DNA of 55,538 nucleotides, from contig PWKN01000282.1 in NCBI GenBank assembly GCA_003559735.1, positions 1-55,538 of the forward strand, read 5' to 3'. Positions 49,594-55,538 of the stretch are shown piece after piece. How positions within the stretch are numbered: the stretch's first letter is position 1; every line of letters begins with the position of its first letter. This DNA comes from Bacteroidales bacterium. Its GTDB lineage: Bacteria > Bacteroidota > Bacteroidia > Bacteroidales > UBA7960. The notes under the pieces are model-generated. The model saw nothing but the letters and a program-made list of their open reading frames with translations. It was not told where the DNA came from and did no database searches. A program made the position numbers and the translations under genes.

Positions 49594-51984
49594 TCAGGCT
49601 TTCAACGCATCCACCGGAGAACGGCGTGCGGCCTGGAATGTCTGGTAAACAATTGTCAGTGAGGCGATGCCCAGAGTAACAACGGCAGATACCAGGAAAA
49701 AACGTGGGCTTAGGTTGATACGGTAAGCAAAGTTTTCAAGCCACCGGTCTGCCATCAGCCAGGCCAGAGGCCATGCGATAACAACGGCAATTAAAACCCA
49801 TTTTAGTATCACTTTGAAAAACACCATCATGATCTGTGGCAGTGTTGCCCCCACGACTTTTCTCAGGCTTATTTCCCTGCTGCGCGATTGAACCATGTAG
49901 CTCGACAAACCGTATAACCCCAACAGGGAAATGATTATCGCTATAAGCGAGGCATAAAGGATAATTTGGAAGCTTCTTTCTTCAAAGCGATATGTATGAG
50001 AAAAGACATCATCGAGCCAGATGCTGTTAACACCGTAAGCCTGATCTGTTTGCATAAAAATCTGTTCAATTCGTTCGCGGGCTGCAGGCAGATTATGGCT
50101 GTTTACTTTTACCGAAACAATCCTGATCTCGTCGAAATAGCGATTAAAAACAAGCGCCCCGATGGGTTCATGCAGGCTCTGGTAGTGGAAATCCTCAACC
50201 ACGCCAATGATTTTGCCGTGGTACTCCCACAACGACACATCTGCTCCGATGGGATCCTCCAGACCAAGCTGGCGCACCGTTTCCATGTTAACCACATATT
50301 CATAGTTGTCGGTTTGTATTCTTTCGTCGAGCCATCGGCCTTCCAGGAGGCGAATGTCGTAGAAGTCGATGAATTCGTCGATGGTGGCAAAATAAGTAAT
50401 CGGGATTGCCTCTCCAGGGTGCTGACCGCGCAGCCGGAAGAACTGACCGCTTCCGCCAGAACCAGGCACAGCTTGTGAGGCGGTTACTGCCGATACTTCC
50501 GGGAGCTGCAACAAGTCGTTTTTCAGCACCTGGTAAGAGGACTGAATACCGGGGGTTAACCCCCTGAATAGCAAAACATTTTCCCTGTCAAACCCAAGAT
50601 CATCATGCTTCATGAAACGGATCTGATCATTGACCACCCACAGGATGGTAATGAGAAAAACCACGATGACAAACTGCGATACAACGAGAAAAATGCGCAG
50701 AAACGGTGTTTTTCGGCCATGTTGGAGTTGGCCTTTCAGAATGGCTGCAGGTTGATGGCTTGCAAAACTGATCGCCGGATAAAGACCAGCTATTAGTCCC
50801 ACAACCAACGCCAATATTATCAAAGAAATAATAAGGGAAAAACCAAAAAAGTCGTAAAGCGCCAGGTCTCGTTCCAGCAAAGCAGAAAACGGGGGAAGGA
50901 AAAACTCTACAAGGACCAGCGAACCAGCAAGGGCAATGAAAGCTGTCAGCACCGATTCGCCCAGGAACTGAAAAACAATGTTTTTCTTTTGTGCACCGGC
51001 AACTTTTCTTATACCTGCTTCGATGATCCTTTTGTCGGACCGGGCTGTTACCAGGTTTATGAAATTAAAAACGGCTATGGTGAGAATGAAAACGGCCAGA
51101 CCAGTCATGATGATGATATTCTGGAAGTTTCCTTTAGGACTCAGGTCGCCGTCGAGATGCTGGCCAAAATGAATGTCTCTAAGGTTTTGCAAATAGATGG
51201 ATACCTGGTAGTGCTCGCCAACAACCTCTAATACCTTTTCAGTGGCAAAGCTGGAGATTTTCTCTTCCAGCACATCATCAAGAGGGGCATTCAGGAGAAG
51301 ATAGGTTGCGAAAAAATTTTGCAGTTGGTTTTGCTGATCATCAGGGATGATCAGCAGTGGTGCCAAAACCTCAAATTGCAAATGCGTGTTGGTGGGCGGA
51401 TCCTCCAAAACGGCGCCAACAACAAAGGGCCTCCTTTCTGCACTAAGCTGATCTTTTTCTGTGTCAATCCATAGAACATCCATCTCCACCACTTGTCCTG
51501 TGGCAGATCTGTCGGGAAATAGCTTTTCGGCAATAGTCCTGGTAAGTATCACATGCGATGGGTTGTTGAGGGATTGTGTGGGATCCCCTTCCAGGACAGG
51601 GAAGCTGAAAATCTCATTAAAACAGGAGTCCACATAAAAGATACGGATGTTTGTAAAGTGATTGTCATCTAGTTCCAGGGTGGTGTGCCTGGGAAAAATC
51701 CTTGAAACGGACTCGATTTCGGGTATGTTTTCTGAAAGGCTGGGCCCTGCCAGGGCAAGTGTGTAGGGAATGGTGGAATCGAAATGCCCGTGAAACCTGG
51801 TGATGGTCCTGTAAATCTGTGGAGCGTTTTTGTGCATTTCTTCAAAACTGCGCTCATGTATCACAAAAAGGGTGAGAATGATGGTTGCGGCCATTGCGGA
51901 CGCCAGTCCCAATACATTGATAAGTGTTACAGCGGGTTGTCGCTTCATATTCCTGAAGGCAATCAGCAGGTAGTTTTTTATCAT
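49594..51984 (-). CDS. FtsX/MacB-type ABC transporter permease
   Basis: 796 residues, the double-FtsX permease form common in Bacteroidota. First membrane helix about 20-40 after MIKNYLLIAFRNMKRQPAVTLINVLGLA, a periplasmic core domain, three helices about 285-405 with NFINLVTARSDKRIIEAGIRKVAGA, a second helix and periplasmic domain after 430, and three C-terminal helices about 670-790 with SSYMVQSRSREISLRKVVGA. Such permeases move lipoproteins, peptides or act as mechanotransmission proteins. No ATPase gene is adjacent, so the partner lies elsewhere. Confidence 0.9.
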   Translation of the reverse strand: MIKNYLLIAFRNMKRQPAVTLINVLGLASAMAATIILTLFVIHERSFEEMHKNAPQIYRTITRFHGHFDSTIPYTLALAGPSLSENIPEIESVSRIFPRHTTLELDDNHFTNIRIFYVDSCFNEIFSFPVLEGDPTQSLNNPSHVILTRTIAEKLFPDRSATGQVVEMDVLWIDTEKDQLSAERRPFVVGAVLEDPPTNTHLQFEVLAPLLIIPDDQQNQLQNFFATYLLLNAPLDDVLEEKISSFATEKVLEVVGEHYQVSIYLQNLRDIHFGQHLDGDLSPKGNFQNIIIMTGLAVFILTIAVFNFINLVTARSDKRIIEAGIRKVAGAQKKNIVFQFLGESVLTAFIALAGSLVLVEFFLPPFSALLERDLALYDFFGFSLIISLIILALVVGLIAGLYPAISFASHQPAAILKGQLQHGRKTPFLRIFLVVSQFVIVVFLITILWVVNDQIRFMKHDDLGFDRENVLLFRGLTPGIQSSYQVLKNDLLQLPEVSAVTASQAVPGSGGSGQFFRLRGQHPGEAIPITYFATIDEFIDFYDIRLLEGRWLDERIQTDNYEYVVNMETVRQLGLEDPIGADVSLWEYHGKIIGVVEDFHYQSLHEPIGALVFNRYFDEIRIVSVKVNSHNLPAARERIEQIFMQTDQAYGVNSIWLDDVFSHTYRFEERSFQIILYASLIAIIISLLGLYGLSSYMVQSRSREISLRKVVGATLPQIMMVFFKVILKWVLIAVVIAWPLAWLMADRWLENFAYRINLSPRFFLVSAVVTLGIASLTIVYQTFQAARRSPVDALKA

Positions 51985-52140
51985 ATCTGGCGATGTTTAA
52001 ACTACCTTAACATATCAAAAAATGTTCCTTAAAAAGTAGAAACTTTATAATCATCATTTTAGGATAAATAGCCTGATTGATGTACTCATCAAGGATGTCC
52101 GTTTTTGTTCACTGGTGTCCGTTTTTAGCCAAAAACCAAC

Positions 52141-52393
52141 CGGAACTGGAAGCTCCCGCAGGGACTTCCAGCTTCCGGGGTCCAGTACCCTGGAAGCGCC
52201 AGTTGCTGGCGCAAGCGTTCCAGTTGCTGAACGCAAGCTGGAAGTTGTTGGGCGCAAGCTTCCAGTAGCTGACGCAAGCTGGAAGTAGCTGGCGCAAGCG
52301 TTCCAGTTGCTGAACGCAAGCTGGAAGTTGTTGGGCGCAAGCTTCCAGTAGCTGACGCAAGCTGGAAGTTGCTGGCGCAAGCTGGAAGTTCCT
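52141..52393. repeat. Dispersed hairpin repeat, copy 3, with 83-bp tandem duplication
   Basis: Starts like copies 1 and 2 (GGAACTGGAAGCTCCCGCAG) but then contains two units of an 83-bp repeat, 52205-52287 and 52288-52370, that differ only at the last base, followed by a partial third. The near-identity implies recent duplication. It lies between divergent genes, so it is not confined to 3' ends. Confidence 0.85.
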
Positions 52394-52414
52394 CAAACGG
52401 AAGAGATTTTTTCC

Positions 52415-52422
52415 GAACTTTG
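52415..52422 (+). promoter_or_regulatory. Weak -7 box before the hemerythrin gene
   Basis: GAACTTTG, one mismatch to TAnnTTTG, 91 bp before the ATG. No clear -33. Confidence 0.3.
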
Positions 52423-52513
52423 CAGTATAATCCTTTTATGGACTTAAGCAATTATTTACATTGTTCACCTGGAAATAACAGCGAACACCTTTTCAGACAT
52501 AATACGATCCGGT

Positions 52514-53227
52514 ATGTACCTGACACAAAAAACCTACATCAGGGAGCAGATGAAGCTTGCAGGTTTGCTATTTGAAAACCCTTACCTTATGCTGATGATG
52601 CAACACTTCGGAATCAACTTCGTGGTGCAGGACAAGAGTGTTGAGCAGGTTTGCAAGGAAAACCATATCAACAAAGAAATATTCATCGCTTTTGCCAATC
52701 TTTATAACGGATTTAAGGAATTGGATGCAACCCGTTTTTCTGTTTCGGATATCCATTCGATCATTGATTTTCTAAAAAACAGTCACCATTATTACAAGGA
52801 AGAGAAATATCCTGAGATAAAAAACCTTATCCAGGACATTGTCAAAATCAACAACACGCCTGAGATAAAGCTCATTGAGCGTTTTTTTGATGAGTATTTC
52901 AATGAAGTGATTGATCACCTGAAATATGAAGACGAGGTGGCTTTCCCTTATTTCATTGAGCTGACAAAGAGCGGAGGACAGTCACAAAAGGTGGATTATT
53001 CAGCAAGGACGTATCGTGATCATCACACCGATATCGAAACAAAGATCATGGAATTAAAAAAGCTCCTGCTGAAACACATCCCACTGCATCACGACCGAAT
53101 ATTGCGCAGACGATTAATTATCAGCTTATTCGAGCTTGAATATGATCTGACCATCCACTACACCATAGAGGAAGACTTGCTGATACCTTTGATTGATCAC
53201 TTTGAGAAAACCCCTGACCGTGGCTGA
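52514..53227 (+). CDS. Hemerythrin-domain (RIC/ScdA-like) di-iron protein
   Basis: 237 residues. A short N-terminal helical domain (about 1-70; LLFENPYLMLMMQHFGI, SVEQVCKENHI) resembles the ScdA N-terminal domain and is followed by a four-helix hemerythrin-like bundle. Probable iron ligands: NSHHYYKEEKYPE near 90, FNEVIDHLKYEDEVAFPYF near 128, RDHHTDIETKI near 167, and IHYTIEEDLLIPLI near 215. RIC proteins repair iron-sulfur clusters after nitric-oxide or oxidative damage, which would suit this FeS-rich anaerobe. The LuxR-type gene overlaps its end by 8 bp. Confidence 0.85.
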   Translation: MYLTQKTYIREQMKLAGLLFENPYLMLMMQHFGINFVVQDKSVEQVCKENHINKEIFIAFANLYNGFKELDATRFSVSDIHSIIDFLKNSHHYYKEEKYPEIKNLIQDIVKINNTPEIKLIERFFDEYFNEVIDHLKYEDEVAFPYFIELTKSGGQSQKVDYSARTYRDHHTDIETKIMELKKLLLKHIPLHHDRILRRRLIISLFELEYDLTIHYTIEEDLLIPLIDHFEKTPDRG

Positions 53228-53825
53228 ATGCAATATCCACATAGCAGTCATTGAACCCTCCCACATCCTCTTTGAGGGTCTGTCCAACATATTGCTGAAG
53301 GGCAATCCCCATGGCCGCATCCTGCGTTTCGACAGCCTGGAAGAGCTGAAAGATTACCGGCATCGTGACAACGTGGAAGTGATCATCATTAATCCTGCCA
53401 TCATTATGGGTGATCCCAATGTGCTGAGTTCTTCAAAAAAACTATTTCAAAAAGCGCAATGGGTTGGACTGATATCTTCCCTGGTGGGAGATACTTTTCT
53501 AAGATTGTTTGATGCGATTATTCAGATAACAGATACACCGGAAAGCATTAATAATACCATTGCAAAGGTTACCGAAGAAGACTGTATTTGCTCCGATCCC
53601 GCAGCGGATGAATTGTCAAACCGGGAAAAAGAGGTGTTGATTGAGCTGGTCAACGGTCTGTCGAACAAAGAGATCGCTGACAAACTCCATATCAGTAAAC
53701 ACACAGTGATTAGTCACCGGAAAAACATTAGCCAGAAAGCCGGTATCAAATCGCTGGCCGGTCTCACCATCTATGCCATTACGCAAAACATCATTTCCAT
53801 AGAGGACATTCAGGCAGGGAGTTAG
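53220..53825 (+). CDS. LuxR-family regulator with degenerate receiver domain
   Basis: 201 residues from the GTG at 53220, which overlaps the hemerythrin stop by 8 bp; the track's TTG at 53193 is less likely. The N-terminal receiver-like fold starts IHIAVIEPSHILFEGL, but the position of the phospho-acceptor Asp at the end of strand 3 reads VIIINPAI, with Asn, and the usual acidic pair is reduced to Glu. So it is probably not phosphorylated. The C-terminal HTH is canonical: LSNREKEVLIELVNGLSNKEIADKLHIS. Co-translation with the hemerythrin protein suggests a common stress response. Confidence 0.87.
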   Translation: MAECNIHIAVIEPSHILFEGLSNILLKGNPHGRILRFDSLEELKDYRHRDNVEVIIINPAIIMGDPNVLSSSKKLFQKAQWVGLISSLVGDTFLRLFDAIIQITDTPESINNTIAKVTEEDCICSDPAADELSNREKEVLIELVNGLSNKEIADKLHISKHTVISHRKNISQKAGIKSLAGLTIYAITQNIISIEDIQAGS

Positions 53826-53992
53826 GAGGGAATCACCTTCCTTTCATTTATGAGTGTTCAGCCGCTGACTGACTTTGCTTAATTCTCGGATCGCGGCGGC
53901 TTAGCCACATTTATAAAGCATGCCCTCTCACTTCTGATGTCTGCTCACCACAATTGGGGATTAACGGTACTGATTATACCCGTTTTTGGGGA

Positions 53993-54023
53993 TTGCATGA
54001 TTAACGTGGTATGACAATCTTTG
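53993..54023 (+). promoter_or_regulatory. Promoter candidate for the TonB-dependent receptor
   Basis: TTG at 53993-53995, 20-bp spacer and AATCTTTG at 54016-54023 (one mismatch to TAnnTTTG), about 91 bp before the ATG. Confidence 0.45.
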
Positions 54024-54114
54024 CAGCAGGTTTTTAATGTGGATTGAAGAGATTGGGTTTAATACATTCGGGTCATTCCGAAACCTCTTTTCACAAAGGT
54101 TTTACAACGATTAG

Positions 54115-55538
54115 ATGAACACCAGGTATATTATTGCTTCGCTGTTATTTTTCTTCTTTGCCGGTTTGATGCTGATCACTTATGCCGATACGATCACCAT
54201 TAAGGGTGTTATCATAAACGATCGCAGCGAAAGTTTGCCGGCTGCCACCGTACAACTTAACGACGGGGAATTTGGAATGGTGACCGACCTGGACGGCCGT
54301 TTTGAGTTCTCCGGGCTACCTGCGCAAACCTACACGCTCAAAGCCAGTTACATGGGCTACGAGACCTACACCAGGCTCATCGAGCCGGAGCAGGCCTCCG
54401 GACCGCTGGCTGTAAGGCTCAAAACTTCTGAGATCTTTCTTGAAGGGGTTGAGGTCACAGAGAACCAACGTCAAATTGCCAGGCGTGTAAATTCCATTTC
54501 GGTTGAGCATCTGCAGCAGGATTTTTTCACCGGCAACCAGGCCGGCAGCCTGATGCGCACTTTGCGGAGGATTCCGGGCGTGCATTCGATGGATGCAGGC
54601 ACCGGGATGTCGAAACCGATGATTCGCGGACTGGGGTTTTACCGCGTGGTATTCGCCCAAAACGGGATCAAGCAAAGCGGACAGCACTGGAACCAGCATA
54701 TCGGCATCAGCATCGACCAGCACGCTATCAGCCAGATGGAGATCATCAAAGGGCCCTCTTCGTTAAGATATGGTTCGGATGCGATCGGCGGCGTGATCAA
54801 CATTCTGCCCGCTCCCATCCCAGCCAAAGGCCAATGGACGGCAGATGTATCCCTAACAGAAAAATCGAATACGGAATGGCTGGGTGCTTCAGCAGGCATA
54901 TACGGACGGCAGGGCGACTTTTATGTCCACATGCAGGCCACACACAACCGTTTTGGTGACTTCCGGGTGCCCGACACCGATGTCTTCCTGCTTCCGGCAC
55001 CTGCCGGTGCCGCCGAAGCCACCCACGAAGTGGAGCTTGGCGACCACGCCCACAACACAGCCGGCGAGGAAACCGGGATCTCGCTCGTTACCGGACTCGT
55101 CAGGCCCTGGGGAAATTCCTATTTGGACATGCGCTTCCACACGGTAGAAAACGGCTTTTTCGACTATGTCGGACTGCAGCACGCATCCAGAAGGGAAGAG
55201 CACATGGCAAGCACCAGAGAGGTCAACCTTCCCTATCAAAGTGTTTCGGATTACTCCATCAACCATTTCACCAACAGGTATTTTGGAGAAAACAAACTCG
55301 AGATAGCCCTCGGCTACCAGTTTAACAGCACAACCGAACACAGCATCCTGTCAGACAGAACCGGGAACCGCTACGAGGACCTGATGTATTACCGCGGAAA
55401 AGACAACCTGGAACTTCAACTCGACCTGCACAACATCACGGCAAACACAAGCTATTCGTTCAGGAATATGGAAAACCACCAGATAGATGTGATCATGCAT
55501 ACCGGTTACGAGCAAAACAGCACCGACGGATTCAGCCA
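54115..55538 (+). CDS. TonB-dependent receptor, N-terminal part (cut by window edge)
   Basis: Reading from the ATG at 54115 (MNTRYIIASLLFFFFAG) gives 474 codons without a stop to the window end, so the ORF track omits it. Signal peptide 1-24; carboxypeptidase-regulatory-like domain about 28-110 (IKGVIINDRSESLPAATVQL, GYETYTR); plug domain about 115-230 (SLMRTLRRIPGVHSMDAGTG, KPMIRGLGFYRVV, ISQMEIIKGPSSLRYGSDAIG); then beta-barrel strands. An outer-membrane importer; HWNQHIGISIDQH in the plug suggests no particular substrate to me. No SusD-like partner is visible before the edge. Confidence 0.93.
   Translation, partial: MNTRYIIASLLFFFFAGLMLITYADTITIKGVIINDRSESLPAATVQLNDGEFGMVTDLDGRFEFSGLPAQTYTLKASYMGYETYTRLIEPEQASGPLAVRLKTSEIFLEGVEVTENQRQIARRVNSISVEHLQQDFFTGNQAGSLMRTLRRIPGVHSMDAGTGMSKPMIRGLGFYRVVFAQNGIKQSGQHWNQHIGISIDQHAISQMEIIKGPSSLRYGSDAIGGVINILPAPIPAKGQWTADVSLTEKSNTEWLGASAGIYGRQGDFYVHMQATHNRFGDFRVPDTDVFLLPAPAGAAEATHEVELGDHAHNTAGEETGISLVTGLVRPWGNSYLDMRFHTVENGFFDYVGLQHASRREEHMASTREVNLPYQSVSDYSINHFTNRYFGENKLEIALGYQFNSTTEHSILSDRTGNRYEDLMYYRGKDNLELQLDLHNITANTSYSFRNMENHQIDVIMHTGYEQNSTDGFS

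Noticed and set aside
52054-52451. Overlapping ORFs rich in QLPACVSYWKLAP-like sequence
   Set aside because: They translate repeat copy 3 in several frames; typical spurious calls.

Overview
The window is chromosomal DNA of an anaerobic Bacteroidota bacterium, probably from the Bacteroidales/Marinilabiliales side. The evidence is the fused SecDF, several TAnnTTTG (-7) promoters with TTG about 20 bp upstream, a TonB-dependent receptor with a carboxypeptidase-regulatory-like N-terminus, a GH127 glycosidase, a FtsX/MacB-type permease of the Bacteroidota kind, and a VorB/KorA-type ferredoxin oxidoreductase cluster. The theme is ferredoxin, NAD(P)H and hydrogen metabolism in a fermenter.

Layout. 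1-3.4 kb: start of ppdK (minus strand, cut by the window edge), two hypothetical proteins and a SanA-like envelope protein. 3.5-6.4 kb: four-gene 2-oxoacid:ferredoxin oxidoreductase operon (ferredoxin, alpha, beta, gamma). 6.5-12 kb: retropepsin-like protease, secDF, M28 lipoprotein peptidase. 12.1-18.9 kb: probable nickel permease (plus strand) facing a complete [NiFe] maturation operon hypFCDEAB (minus strand). 19.1 kb: Crp/Fnr regulator. 19.9-32.4 kb: one 17-gene plus-strand operon. It encodes a sulfhydrogenase-type FeS/flavoprotein pair, a group 4 membrane [NiFe] hydrogenase, a full set of Mrp antiporter-like subunits, and a HycI-type endopeptidase. 32.6-37.2 kb: HydC-HydB-HydA [FeFe] hydrogenase, a Cys/His-rich repeat ORF, and Rex. 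37.3-44.7 kb: a signalling cassette (DRTGG-like, HATPase, DRTGG-like, PHP, HATPase, 2Fe-2S protein) leading into a second HydB-HydA-HydC [FeFe] hydrogenase. 44.86 kb: tRNA-Asp. 45-55.5 kb: accessory region with a small membrane protein, GH127 enzyme, ABC permease, hemerythrin/LuxR pair, the start of a TonB receptor, and three copies of a hairpin-forming dispersed repeat.

How it may work together. 2-Oxoacid oxidation yields reduced ferredoxin. The two trimeric [FeFe] hydrogenases could couple ferredoxin and NADH to H2. The membrane [NiFe] hydrogenase could couple electron flow to Na+/H+ translocation through its Mrp-like arm. The FeS/flavin pair at the head of its operon suggests a link to NAD(P)H. 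Three promoters of the [NiFe] system (hyp operon, nickel permease, hydrogenase operon) carry a TGA-N6-TCA dyad, the core of Crp/Fnr operators. At two of them it sits 29.5 bp upstream of a -7 box, the class II activator position. The Crp/Fnr gene lies between the hyp and hydrogenase operons, so the window probably shows a compact Fnr-like hydrogenase regulon. The [FeFe] genes flank rex and carry no such dyad, so NADH-responsive control is the more likely scheme there.

Limits: no searches were run. Family calls come from motifs read in the translations, and promoter and operator calls from pattern matching by eye.
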